DNA of 64,000 bases from Flavonifractor sp. An10 (lineage in GTDB: Bacteria > Bacillota > Clostridia > Oscillospirales > Oscillospiraceae): positions 186,001 through 250,000 of the forward strand of contig NZ_NFMB01000003.1 in assembly GCF_002161215.1 (NCBI RefSeq). Reading direction: 5' to 3'. The notes beneath the pieces were generated by a model. That model did no database searches. It was not told the origin of the DNA and was given only the letters and a program-made list of their open reading frames with translations. The position numbers were made by a program, and so were the translations under genes. Within the stretch, counting starts at the first letter, position 1. Each line of letters starts with the position of its first letter. This document shows, one piece after another, positions 52,640 to 63,674 of this stretch.

Positions 52640-53046
52640 GAAGCGCGGCGCCGTCGCAAGCAGCCCGGATGGACCGGAGCGAGGGTGAGAACCCAGCCCC
52701 GCATAGCGGGGCGGTTCGAACCCGAGACGGAGGGAAGCCGGGCGTCGCGAACAGGCGAAGCGTGACAACTCGTGCCGGGCAGCTCCTTCGTCGGGATCCC
52801 CGCGCGAGCCCAGCGGCTTTGCCGCGGGTCGCGTGGGGAGAGTTTCCCGGAGAAGCGCCGCCAGTGGCGGAGGAAGCAAGCCGGGAAAAAGAAGCGGCGC
52901 GATTGACGGGCCGCTTCGGCCCGGGAATCGCAGTGCCGCGACGGGAGCAAAGGCACAGTGAAAGGATCGAGCTTTCCCGCCAGCGGGGAAGCGAGAGATC
53001 TGGAACTTGTGCCGACGAGCCCGGCGTGGCCTGCCTGCTGGATAAG
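52601..53046 (+). repeat. structured 3'-end element after pgk with duplicated gene tail
   Basis: The tail 52609-52636 recurs at 53019-53046 with one synonymous change (TTG to CTG); the copy has CAA in place of the stop. The coding segment AAGGAGCTGCCCGGC (52601-52615) has an exact inverted copy at 52774-52788. The insert holds GCCCGG/CCGGGC (52663 and 52738) enclosing GGGT-GAGA-ACCC, CCCCG/CGGGG and GGTTCGAACCC. Further stems are CCCCGCGCGA/TCGCGTGGGG (52798-52838) and GCTTTCCCGC/GCGGGGAAGC (52971-52992). It ends in GACGAG. This 495-bp gap has no gene. Confidence 0.85.
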
Positions 53047-53134
53047 CAAAAGGCCCGCGATTCCATGCCCGGCCGGCAAAGGGGTCGGCCGGTAAAATAA
53101 AATACAGAATTGAAGAAAGGGGTTCGTCCTACCC

Positions 53135-53911
53135 ATGAACAGGAGATACCGTAAGACGATTATCGCTGGAAACTGGAAAATGAACAAGACGCTGAGCGAG
53201 ACCAAGGCCTTTGCCGAGGAGCTCAAGCCCCTGCTGGGCCGCCCCAACTGGTGCGAGGTAGTCCTGTGCGTGCCCTATGTGAACATTCAGGCCGCCGTGC
53301 GCATGTTCAAGGAGTGCCGGGTGTCCATCGGCGCGGAGAACTGCCACTTTGAGTCCCACGGCGCCTACACCGGCGAGGTCTCCCCCGAGATGCTCAAGGA
53401 GCTGGGCGTCAAGTACGTGGTCATCGGCCACTCCGAGCGCCGCCAGTACTACAACGAGACCGATTTCACCGTCAACAAGAAGGTGCACGCCGCCCTGGAG
53501 GCCGGCCTGTACCCCATCGTGTGCGTGGGCGAGAGCCTGGAGCAGCGGGAGCTGGGCGTCACCATGGATCTCATCTCCTACCAGGTGAAGGCCGCCCTGT
53601 CCGGCGTGCCCGCCGAGAAGATGCGCCACGTGGTCATCGCCTATGAGCCCATCTGGGCCATCGGCACCGGCAAAACCGCCACCGCCGAGCAGGCCGGCGA
53701 GGTGTGCGAGGCCATCCGCACTGTAATCCGCAAGCTGTACGGCGCCCGGGTGGCCCGCAGCGTCACCATCCAGTACGGCGGCTCCATGAACGCCAAGAAC
53801 GCCCATGAGCTGCTGGCCCAGCCCGACGTGGACGGCGGCCTGATCGGCGGCGCCTCCCTGAAGGCCCCCGACTTCGTGGAGATCGTCAACGCCGCCAATC
53901 AGGAGCAGTAA
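53135..53911 (+). CDS. tpiA: triosephosphate isomerase
   Basis: A 258-aa TIM barrel of standard length. Motifs: [22 protein letters not shown] with the catalytic His, [14 protein letters not shown] with the catalytic Glu, and QYGGSMN. It interconverts dihydroxyacetone phosphate and glyceraldehyde 3-phosphate. AGAAAGGGG precedes the ATG. Its last 29 codons are repeated three more times downstream. Confidence 0.97.
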   Translation: MNRRYRKTIIAGNWKMNKTLSETKAFAEELKPLLGRPNWCEVVLCVPYVNIQAAVRMFKECRVSIGAENCHFESHGAYTGEVSPEMLKELGVKYVVIGHSERRQYYNETDFTVNKKVHAALEAGLYPIVCVGESLEQRELGVTMDLISYQVKAALSGVPAEKMRHVVIAYEPIWAIGTGKTATAEQAGEVCEAIRTVIRKLYGARVARSVTIQYGGSMNAKNAHELLAQPDVDGGLIGGASLKAPDFVEIVNAANQEQ

Positions 53912-54660
53912 GCCGTCCACGTCGGGCGGCGATACGGGAACCCAACGAGAGCCCAGCGGAGCAGGTCTCGTTGGGAGAGGAGGAGCAAGGGAGCGCAGCG
54001 CAGCTTTCGCCGTCAGGCGGAAGCGGAGCAAAGCGGACTTTGCGACGACGTGGACGGCGGCCTCATTGGCGGCGCCTCCCTGAAGGCCCCCGACTTCGTG
54101 GAGATCGTCAACGCCGCCAACCAGGAGCAGTAAGCCGTCCACGTCGGGCGGCGATACGGGAACCCAACGAGAGCCCAGCGGAGCGGGTCTCGTTGGGAGA
54201 GGAGGAGCAAGGGAGCGCAGCGCAGCTTTCGCCGTCAGGCGGAAGCGGAGCAAAGCGGACTTTGCGACGACGTGGACGGCGGCCTCATTGGCGGCGCCTC
54301 CCTGAAGGCCCCCGACTTCGTGGAGATCGTCAACGCCGCCAACCAGGAGCAGTAAGCCGTCCACGTCGGGCGGCGATACGGGAACCCAACGAGAGCCCAG
54401 CGGAGCGGGTCTCGTTGGGAGAGGAGGAGCAAGGGAGCGCAGCGCAGCTTTCGCCGTCAGGCGGAAGCGGAGCAAAGCGGACTTTGCGACGACGAGGACG
54501 GCGGCCTCATTGGCGGCGCGTCCCTGAAGGCCCCCGACTTCGTGGAGATCGTCAACGCCGCCAACCAGGAGTGAGAAGCGCGGAGCGTGACAGTGAGAAG
54601 CGCGGAGCCGTCGGGAGCGTGCCCCCGCAAAGCGGACTTTGCGGCGACGAGTTCGCCCGC
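53822..54660 (+). repeat. tandem array of tpiA tails and structured linkers
   Basis: The tail 53825-53911 recurs at 54047-54133, 54269-54355 and 54491-54574, separated by a linker of about 135 bp; the period is 222 bp. Copies 2 and 3 differ from the gene at three bases, all synonymous. The coding segment CCCGACGTGGACGGC has its exact inverted copy at 53912-53926, abutting the stop. Linker stems: CCCAACGAGA/TCTCGTTGGG, GCTTTCGCC/GGCGGAAGC and GCAAAG/CTTTGC. The last copy is followed by TGAGAAGCGCGGAGC words and GACGAG. The 780-bp gap has no real gene. Confidence 0.88.
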
Positions 54661-54695
54661 CTTGTGTGCAAGAGAAGTTTAGATTCGAGGTTATT

Positions 54696-56210
54696 ATGAG
54701 TAAGACACCGACTACCCTGATCATTATGGACGGCTTCGGCCTGTCTGACGAGCGGAAGGGCAACGCCATTGCCGCCGCCAGCAAGCCGAACCTGGACAAG
54801 ATTTTTGCCGAGAACCCCGGCTGCAGGCTGTCCGCCTCCGGGCTGGACGTGGGCCTGCCCGAGGGACAGATGGGCAACTCCGAGGTGGGGCACACCAACA
54901 TCGGCGCCGGCCGGGTGGTGTTCCAGGATCTGCCCCGCATCAGCCGTGCCATCGAGGACGGCAGCTTTTTTGAGAACGACGCCTATGTCGAGGCCATGGA
55001 CGACTGCAAGGAGCGGGACGGTTCCCTCCACCTGATGGGCCTGCTGTCCGACGGCGGCGTCCACAGCCACATCACCCACCTGTTCGCCCTGCTGGAGATG
55101 GCCAAGCGCCGCGGCCTGAGCCGGGTGTATGTCCACTGCTTCCTGGACGGCCGTGACGTGCCCCCCGCCTCCGGCAAGGGCTACGTGGAGCAGCTGGCGG
55201 CCAAGTGCAGGGAGATCGGCGTGGGACAGATCGCCACCGTCATGGGCCGTTACTACGCCATGGATCGGGACAAGCGCTGGGATCGGGTGCAGCGGGCCTA
55301 TGACGCTATGACCCGGGGCGAGGGCATCCAGAACCCCGACCCGGTGGACGGCGTGCAGAAGTCCTATGACGCCGGCGTCACCGACGAGTTTGTGGAGCCC
55401 ATCGTGTGCACCAAGGACGGGAAGGTGAAGGAGGGCGACTCCATCATCTTCATCAACTTCCGCCCCGACCGGGCCCGGGAGATCACCCGCTGCTTTGTGG
55501 ATCCCGCCTTCACCGACGTGGAGCGGAAGAAGGGCTACTTCCCCGTCACCTATGTGTGCACCACCGAGTACGACGCCACCATGCCCAACGTGCTCATCGC
55601 CTTCCCCCACCGGGAGCTGGTGAACATTTTTGGCGAGTATATCGCCCGGCAGGGCTACACCCAGCTGCGCATCGCCGAGACGGAGAAGTACGCCCACGTG
55701 ACCTTCTTCTTCAACGGCGGGGCGGAGCAGGTCTTCCCCGGCGAGGATCGCTGCCTGATCCCCTCCCCCAAGGTGGCCACCTATGACCTCCAGCCCGAGA
55801 TGAGCGCCCCCCAGGTCACCGAGGAGGCCGTCAAGCGCATCGAGAGCGGCAATTACGACGTGATCATCCTCAACTTCGCCAACTGCGACATGGTGGGCCA
55901 CACCGGCGTGTTTGAGGCCGCCGTCAAGGCCGTGGAGGCCGTGGACGACGGCGTGGGCAAGGTGGTGGAGGCCACCTCCCGCATGGGCGGCGTGACCCTG
56001 ATCACCGCCGACCACGGCAATGCCGAGCGGATGCTGGACGCCGACGGCGTCACCCCCTACACCGCCCACACCACCAACCTGGTGCCCTTCTACATCGTGG
56101 GTGCCGACGTGAAGCTGCGGGACGGCCGCCTGGCCGACATCGCCCCCACCATGCTGGACTTGATGGGGCTTGAAAAACCGGCGGAGATGGACGGGGAGAC
56201 CTTGATCCTG

Positions 56211-56216
<6 letters not shown>
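54696..56216 (+). CDS. gpmI: 2,3-bisphosphoglycerate-independent phosphoglycerate mutase
   Basis: A 506-aa alkaline-phosphatase-superfamily enzyme needing Mn. Motifs: LIIMDGFGLS, the nucleophile region GQMGNSEVGHTNIGAGR, LDGRDVPP, INFRPDRAREITR and TADHGNAERM. It interconverts 3- and 2-phosphoglycerate. The ATG at 54696 has GAGG at 5 bp. Its stop TGA is formed by the first bases of an AT-rich inverted repeat (codons CTG AAT TGA). Confidence 0.96.
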
Positions 56217-58240
<2,024 letters not shown>

Positions 58241-58249
58241 CCAAAGCTC

Positions 58250-58278
58250 TGTACATTTTCCGCAAAAACAGGTATGAT
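58250..58278 (+). promoter_or_regulatory. possible promoter of the methionine synthase unit
   Basis: TGTACA (58250-58255), a 17-bp spacer and TATGAT (58273-58278); the -35 box is weak. No S-adenosylmethionine or cobalamin riboswitch is visible in the short leader. Confidence 0.45.
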
Positions 58279-58331
58279 CATATTTATTGTATAAAACCGG
58301 CCGAGGCCTGGCCGCCGGGAGGGGTGAAAGG

Positions 58332-58994
58332 ATGGAGCTGAATCTGGAGGAGGCCCTGCGCTATGCAGGGGTGCCGTCCCCGCCGCCGGAGGCGCTGCAG
58401 CGGGAGATGGAGGATGTGGCCGCCGGGCTGACGGCGGCCGTCACCCCCCGGTGGCGGTGGCGGCTGTTCGAGCTGGAGCACACGCCGGAGGGACCCCGCC
58501 TGCCGGAGCTGGAACTGCTCCTGCCCGGCCGGACGGCGGCGCTCATGCTAAAGGAGTGCACCCAGGCCGCCCTGCTGGCCTGCACTCTGGGGGCGGTGTT
58601 TGACGCCAGGCTCCGGGCCGTCCAGGCCCGGGACATGGCAAAGGCCGTCCTGACGGACGGCTGCGGCAGCGCCTGGGTGGAGGCCGGCTGCGACGAAGCG
58701 GAGGGGGAGCTCTCCGAGCGCCTGCCCGGCCGCTTTCTCACCGACCGGTTCAGCCCGGGGTACGGCGACCTGCCCCTGTCCCTCCAGCCTGCCATCTGCG
58801 GAGCCCTGGACACCCAGCGCACCCTGGGGCTGTATGTGACGGACAGCCATCTGTTAAACCCCGGCAAATCGGTCACCGCCATCGTGGGCGTCGCCGACCG
58901 GCCCCAGATGGCCCGGGTGCGGGGGTGCCGCTATTGCTCCATGAACCAGACCTGTCAACTGCGCAAAGGAGGAAAGAGCTGTGGGCTCTCTTGA
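58332..58994 (+). CDS. methionine synthase activation-domain-like protein
   Basis: A 220-aa protein resembling the stand-alone reactivation domain of cobalamin-dependent methionine synthase. The typical region DRFSPGYGDLPLSLQPAICG and a Cys-rich end (GCRYCSMNQTCQLRKGGKSC) are present. It would help return oxidised cob(II)alamin to the active state using AdoMet and an electron donor. GGGGTGAAAGG precedes the ATG. It overlaps the GTG start of metH by 14 bp, and the MetH downstream lacks this domain. Confidence 0.85.
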   Translation: MELNLEEALRYAGVPSPPPEALQREMEDVAAGLTAAVTPRWRWRLFELEHTPEGPRLPELELLLPGRTAALMLKECTQAALLACTLGAVFDARLRAVQARDMAKAVLTDGCGSAWVEAGCDEAEGELSERLPGRFLTDRFSPGYGDLPLSLQPAICGALDTQRTLGLYVTDSHLLNPGKSVTAIVGVADRPQMARVRGCRYCSMNQTCQLRKGGKSCGLS

Positions 58995-61350
58995 TTTTAC
59001 CGATAACCTGATCTTTCTGGACGGGGCCATGGGCACCGTCCTCCAGCAGCGGGGCCTGCCCGCCGGCGGGCAGCCGGAGCTGCTCAACCTGACCCGGCCG
59101 GAGCTGCTGGAGGAGATCCACCGGGAATACATACAGGCGGGCAGCCGGATCATCTACGCCAACACCTTTGGGGCCAACGCCCGCAAGCTGGCCCCCACCG
59201 GCCACGGCGTGGAGGAGGTGGTTACCCAGGCCGTCCGTATTGCCAGGAAGGCGGCGGAGGGCACCGATACCCTGGTGGCCGTGGACATGGGCCCTCTGGG
59301 GGAGCTGCTGGAACCCATGGGGAGCCTGTCCTTTGAGGATGCCTACGCCCTCTTCCGGGAGGTGGCGGCGGCCGGAGCCCGGGCCGGGGCGGATCTGGCG
59401 GTGATCGAGACCATGACCGACCTGTACGAGGCCAGGGCCGCCCTGCTGGCCGTGAAGGAGAACACCGATCTGCCCGTTTTTGTCACCCTGTCCTTTGAGA
59501 CCGGCGGGCGCACCTTTACCGGCTGCACCATCCCCTCCATGGCACGGACGCTGGAGGGCCTGGGGGCCGACGCCATCGGCCTGAACTGCTCCCTGGGGCC
59601 GGATCTGCTCCTCCCCCTGGTGAAAGAGCTGTGTGAAAGCACCCGCCTGCCGGTGATCGCCAAGCCCAACGCCGGCCTGCCCGACCCGGTGGACGGCCAC
59701 TACCACATGGATCCGGAGGCCTTCGCCCAGGCCCTGCTCCCCTGCTGGGAGGCGGGTGTGACCATCTTCGGCGGCTGCTGCGGCACCACGCCGGACTACA
59801 TCCGCCGGGTGCGGGAGGCGCTGGCGGGCAAGCGCCCCGTCCGGCGGGCGTACCGGCCCGTCTCCTTCCTGTGCACCCCCACCGTCCCCCTGCCCATTGA
59901 CGGGGTGCGCACCATCGGGGAACGGATCAACCCCACCGGCAAGAAGCGGTTCCAGCAGGCCCTGCTGGAGGGGGATCTGGACTACATTCTGGACGTGGGC
60001 ATCCAGGAGGTGGACGCGGGGGCGGACATCCTGGACGTGAACGTGGGCTACCCCGGCGTGGACGAGGTGGACATGCTCCCCCGGGTGGTCAAGAAGCTCC
60101 AGAGCGCCCTGGACGTGCCCCTCCAGCTGGACTCCTCCAACCCCGCCGCCCTGGAGGCCGGTCTGCGGGTGTACAGCGGCAAGGCGGCGGTGAACTCCGT
60201 CAACGGCGACCCGGCGGTGCAGGAGAAGATCCTGCCCATCGTGAAGAAGTACGGCGCGGCGGTGGTGGGCCTGGCCCTGGACGAGAGGGGCATCCCCCAG
60301 ACCGCCCGGGAGCGGGTGGACATCGCCCGCCGCATCCTGGACGCCGCCCTGGCCCACGGCATCCCCAAAGAGGACGTGTGGATTGACTGCCTGACCCTCA
60401 CCGTCTCCGCCCAGCAGGGGCAGGCCAGGGAGACCCTCGCCGCCCTCCGGGCCGTACGGGAGGAGCTGGGCCTCCAGACCGTGCTGGGTGTGTCCAACAT
60501 CTCCTTCGGCCTGCCCAACCGCGCCCTGGTCACTGAGACGTTTCTGGTGCAGGCCCTGGAGGCGGGCCTCACCCTGCCCATACTCAACCCCAACCAGAAG
60601 GCCATGATGGACGCGGTGGCCGCCTTCCGGGTGCTCTCCGGGGAGGACGAGGGGTGCCGGGCCTACGTGGCCCGCTTCGCCGGGGAGAGCGCCCCGGCGG
60701 CGGCCGCCGCCCCCGCCGCCGGCACCGGCATGACCCTGGAGGACGCGGTGATCCGCGGCCTCCGCGCCGACGCGGCCCGGCTGGCGAAGCAGGCGCTGGA
60801 GAGCGAGGAGCCCCTGTCCCTGGTGAACAACCGGCTGATCCCCGCCCTGGACACAGTGGGCAGCGGCTATGAGGGGGGCACCCTGTTCCTCCCCCAGCTG
60901 CTCAGCGCCGCCCAGGCGGCCCAGGCCGTGTTCGAGGTGCTGAAGGACGCCCTGGCCCGCACCGGCGGCGGCATGGAGCCCAAGGGGGCCCTGGCGGTGG
61001 CCACCGTCCGTGGGGACATCCACGACATCGGCAAGAACATCGTCAAGACCGTGCTGGAGAACTACGGCTATCAGGTCATCGACCTGGGCCGGGACGTGCC
61101 CGCCCAGGCGATCTGCGACGCGGTGGCGGAGGGGCACATCCCCCTGGTGGGCCTGTCCGCCCTGATGACCACCACCCTGCCCGCCATGGAGGAGACCATC
61201 CGGATGCTCAAGGCCCTGCCCGAACCCCCCGCCGTCTTTGTGGGCGGCGCGGTGGTGACGCCGGAGTACGCCCAGCGGATGGGGGCGGACTACTACGCCA
61301 AGGATGCGCGGCAGAGCGTGGAGATCGCCCGGGAGGTGCTGGGCGCATGA
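58981..61350 (+). CDS. metH: cobalamin-dependent methionine synthase (no activation domain)
   Basis: A 789-aa MetH. The homocysteine-binding barrel (residues 1-290) carries zinc Cys in GLNCSLG and FGGCCGTTPDYI. The pterin-binding barrel is about 300-570 (GERINPTGKKRFQQAL, DVNVGYPGVDEVD). The cobalamin cap and B12 domain has the cobalt-binding DIHDIGKNIV (about residues 679-688). The AdoMet activation domain of the 1200-aa E. coli type is absent but encoded separately upstream. GTG start overlapping the previous gene; its end overlaps the next (ATGA). Confidence 0.95.
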   Translation: MGSLDFTDNLIFLDGAMGTVLQQRGLPAGGQPELLNLTRPELLEEIHREYIQAGSRIIYANTFGANARKLAPTGHGVEEVVTQAVRIARKAAEGTDTLVAVDMGPLGELLEPMGSLSFEDAYALFREVAAAGARAGADLAVIETMTDLYEARAALLAVKENTDLPVFVTLSFETGGRTFTGCTIPSMARTLEGLGADAIGLNCSLGPDLLLPLVKELCESTRLPVIAKPNAGLPDPVDGHYHMDPEAFAQALLPCWEAGVTIFGGCCGTTPDYIRRVREALAGKRPVRRAYRPVSFLCTPTVPLPIDGVRTIGERINPTGKKRFQQALLEGDLDYILDVGIQEVDAGADILDVNVGYPGVDEVDMLPRVVKKLQSALDVPLQLDSSNPAALEAGLRVYSGKAAVNSVNGDPAVQEKILPIVKKYGAAVVGLALDERGIPQTARERVDIARRILDAALAHGIPKEDVWIDCLTLTVSAQQGQARETLAALRAVREELGLQTVLGVSNISFGLPNRALVTETFLVQALEAGLTLPILNPNQKAMMDAVAAFRVLSGEDEGCRAYVARFAGESAPAAAAAPAAGTGMTLEDAVIRGLRADAARLAKQALESEEPLSLVNNRLIPALDTVGSGYEGGTLFLPQLLSAAQAAQAVFEVLKDALARTGGGMEPKGALAVATVRGDIHDIGKNIVKTVLENYGYQVIDLGRDVPAQAICDAVAEGHIPLVGLSALMTTTLPAMEETIRMLKALPEPPAVFVGGAVVTPEYAQRMGADYYAKDARQSVEIAREVLGA

Positions 61351-63125
61351 GCAAAATCGCATATACCCCGGAGCATCCCCTGCTGTTTGACGGGGCCATG
61401 GGCACCCTGTTCGCCGCCCTGCCCGGCCGGGCGGGGGAGCGGTGCGAGGGGGCCAGCCTCACCCACCCCGGGGAGATCTCCGCCATCCACCGGGCCTACC
61501 TGGAGGCGGGGGCCCGGGCCATCAAGACCAACACCTTCGGCCTGGGGACGGAGCTGGCCCAGGGGAACGAGGCCCTGGCCGGGGAGCTGATCGCCGCCGC
61601 CAGCCGCCTGGCCCTGGAGGCCGCCGCTCCCTATGGGGCCCTGGTATTCGCCGATCTGGGGCCCGTCCCCCAGGATCGCCAGGAGGACACGGGAAAGCTC
61701 TACATCCGCCAGGCGGAGCACTTTTTGAAGGCGGGGGTGACCCACTTTTTGGTGGAGACCCTGTCCTCCGACGAGGGAGTGGCGGAGCTGGCCGCCTGGC
61801 TGGAGGAGCACTGCCCCGACGCCTTCCTGATCGCCTCCTTTGCCGTAGGGGCCGACGGCTTCACCCGGGAGGGCCTGCCCGGCCGGGCGCTGCTGAAGCG
61901 CACGGCGGCGCTGCCCGGCGTGGACGGGGTGGGCTTCAACTGCATGTCGGGGCCCCACCACCTGCTCTCCCTGGTGCGGGGGCTGAAGCTGGAGGGAACC
62001 ATGCTCTCCGTGATGCCCAACGCGGGCTATCCCACGGTGCTGGGCCGCCGCACCGCCTATCAGGGCACGCCGGACTACTTTGCCCAGCAGATGGCGCAGA
62101 TCCTCCGGGCGGGGGCGGCCATCGTGGGCGGCTGCTGCGGCACCACGCCGGAGCACATCGCCCGCCTGGCCCGGCTGCTGCGGGAGGAACCCGCCGCGCC
62201 CGCCGCGGTGGTGTCCGGCCCGGTTCAGGCGCCTGCCCGGGCCCCGGCGGGGACGGATCGGCTGTGGAGCAAGCTGGAGCGGGGGGAGAAGGCCGTGGCG
62301 GTGGAGCTGGATCCCCCGGCCAACGACGATATCGCCCCCTTCCTGTCCGGCGTGGGCACCCTGCGGGACGCGGGGGCCGACGTGATCACCATCGCCGACT
62401 GCCCTGTGGGGCGTCCGAGGGCGGACAGCTGCCTGCTGGCCTGCAAGCTCAAGCGGGAGCTGGGGGTGGAGCCCCTCCCCCACATGACCTGCCGCGACCG
62501 GAACCTGAACGCCATCAAGGCCCTGCTGCTGGGATTGTCCATGGAGGACGTACACAACGTGCTGCTGGTCACCGGCGACCCCGTGCCCAGCGAGAGCCGG
62601 GACGAGGTCAAGAGCGTGTTCAACTTCAACTCCCGCAAGCTGGCCCGCTACGTCAGCTCCCTGGGGGAGGACACCTTCTCCACCCCCTTCCGCCTGTTCG
62701 GCGCGCTGAACCTCAACGCCCGCAACTTCGACGTGCAGCTCCGCCTGGCCCGGGAGAAGGAGGACTGCGGCATCCGGGGCTTCCTGACCCAGCCGGTGCT
62801 GTCCAGGGAGGCGCTGGACAACCTGAAACGGGCCCGGGAGGTTCTGAAGGGCAGGCTGCTGGGCGGCATCTTCCCGGTGGTCAGCTACCGCAACGCCTGT
62901 TTTTTGAACAACGAGGTGGCGGGCATCCGGGTGTGTGAGGAGATCATCCGGCTCTACCGGGACAAGAGTCGGGAGGAGGGCGAGGAGATCGCCCTCACCG
63001 TCTCCGCCGCCATCGCCAAGGAGATCGCGCCCTTTGTGGACGGCTTCTACCTCATGACTCCCTTCCAGCGGGTGGGGCTTATCGCCCGGCTCCTGGATCG
63101 TTTCCGGGCGGACGGCCTCCTCTGA
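61347..63125 (+). CDS. homocysteine S-methyltransferase / methylenetetrahydrofolate reductase fusion
   Basis: A 592-aa bifunctional protein. The N-terminal homocysteine methyltransferase barrel (1-290; GFNCMSGPHH and VGGCCGTTPEHI zinc motifs) is joined to a C-terminal MetF domain (about 305-592; VAVELDPPANDDIAPFLSG, HMTCRDRN, LLVTGDP, GIRGFLTQPVLS). It would make 5-methyl-THF and possibly pass the methyl group on. The ATGA overlap with metH indicates coupled translation, so one operon covers activation, methyl transfer and methyl supply. Confidence 0.93.
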   Translation: MSKIAYTPEHPLLFDGAMGTLFAALPGRAGERCEGASLTHPGEISAIHRAYLEAGARAIKTNTFGLGTELAQGNEALAGELIAAASRLALEAAAPYGALVFADLGPVPQDRQEDTGKLYIRQAEHFLKAGVTHFLVETLSSDEGVAELAAWLEEHCPDAFLIASFAVGADGFTREGLPGRALLKRTAALPGVDGVGFNCMSGPHHLLSLVRGLKLEGTMLSVMPNAGYPTVLGRRTAYQGTPDYFAQQMAQILRAGAAIVGGCCGTTPEHIARLARLLREEPAAPAAVVSGPVQAPARAPAGTDRLWSKLERGEKAVAVELDPPANDDIAPFLSGVGTLRDAGADVITIADCPVGRPRADSCLLACKLKRELGVEPLPHMTCRDRNLNAIKALLLGLSMEDVHNVLLVTGDPVPSESRDEVKSVFNFNSRKLARYVSSLGEDTFSTPFRLFGALNLNARNFDVQLRLAREKEDCGIRGFLTQPVLSREALDNLKRAREVLKGRLLGGIFPVVSYRNACFLNNEVAGIRVCEEIIRLYRDKSREEGEEIALTVSAAIAKEIAPFVDGFYLMTPFQRVGLIARLLDRFRADGLL

Positions 63126-63271
63126 GCGCGCCGGCATCTCTCCCACGGATGCGTGCGTCAAACCCTGTCTGATTCAGCAAAAAATGGCGCACATAGAAAT
63201 CCGGGCTGGGGCAAAGCTATGTTCGGATTCTCCGAATCCAACAAATTTGCCACAAAAGGAGATGCACCGTT

Positions 63272-63544
63272 ATGTCTAGTTCCAAGAACACCAATTCCAA
63301 TCAGCCTGTGGTTCCCGGCGCCCGCGAGGCCCTGAACAAGTTCAAGATGGAGGCCGCCAGCGAGGTGGGCGTCAACCTGAAGCAGGGCTATAACGGCGAT
63401 CTGACCAGCCGTGAGGCCGGCTCTGTGGGCGGCCAGATGGTCAAGAAGATGAGTCCCGTACGAACTGCGAGTTTCAAACGGGCTGACCGAACAGCACTGG
63501 GGCATGAAATTGAAGTAAGATACATAGCAACAATCACCGCTTGA
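63272..63544 (+). CDS. alpha/beta-type small acid-soluble spore protein with abnormal C-terminus
   Basis: A 90-aa reading frame. Residues 1-61 are a normal DNA-binding spore protein (ALNKFKMEAASEVGVNLKQG, LTSREAGSVGGQMVKKM). From about base 63454 on, the frame encodes an unrelated Arg/Ala-rich tail (VRTASFKRADRTALGHEIEV) in AT-richer DNA instead of the usual short Glu/Lys end. This suggests that the native 3' end was replaced by an insertion. AAAGGAG lies before the ATG. A functional spore protein is possible, as the binding core is complete. Confidence 0.8.
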   Translation: MSSSKNTNSNQPVVPGAREALNKFKMEAASEVGVNLKQGYNGDLTSREAGSVGGQMVKKMSPVRTASFKRADRTALGHEIEVRYIATITA

Positions 63545-63548
63545 GGGA

Positions 63549-63598
63549 AACGCAAAACTCTCGTCTGACGATAATCTGTCGGACGAGAGTTTTGCGCA
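63549..63598. terminator. hairpin after the spore-protein frame
   Basis: The stem GCAAAACTCTCGTC/GACGAGAGTTTTGC, probably a bidirectional terminator between this frame and the convergent metallopeptidase gene. Confidence 0.75.
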
Positions 63599-63674
63599 AT
63601 TTCGGCGCTCGCAGGTATAGATATGATTCATGTAAGATAGTTTGTGAAAGGTGAAAAGATAGGGAAAACCTTGA

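Noticed and set aside
52663-52743. tRNA gene suggested by GGTTCGAACCC
   Set aside because: No D arm, no 7-bp acceptor stem and no anticodon stem-loop at the right spacing; only the T-loop word and a closing stem are present.
53825-54574. CRISPR-like or satellite array at the tpiA 3' end
   Set aside because: The repeats are 222 bp and consist of gene tail plus linker, with no unique spacers and no cas genes.
53971-54699. 242-codon repetitive open frame across the tpiA repeat array
   Set aside because: It exists only because the repeat period is a multiple of three; its codons read the structured linkers in a frame different from tpiA, with Arg/Gly/Pro-rich content and no ribosome site.
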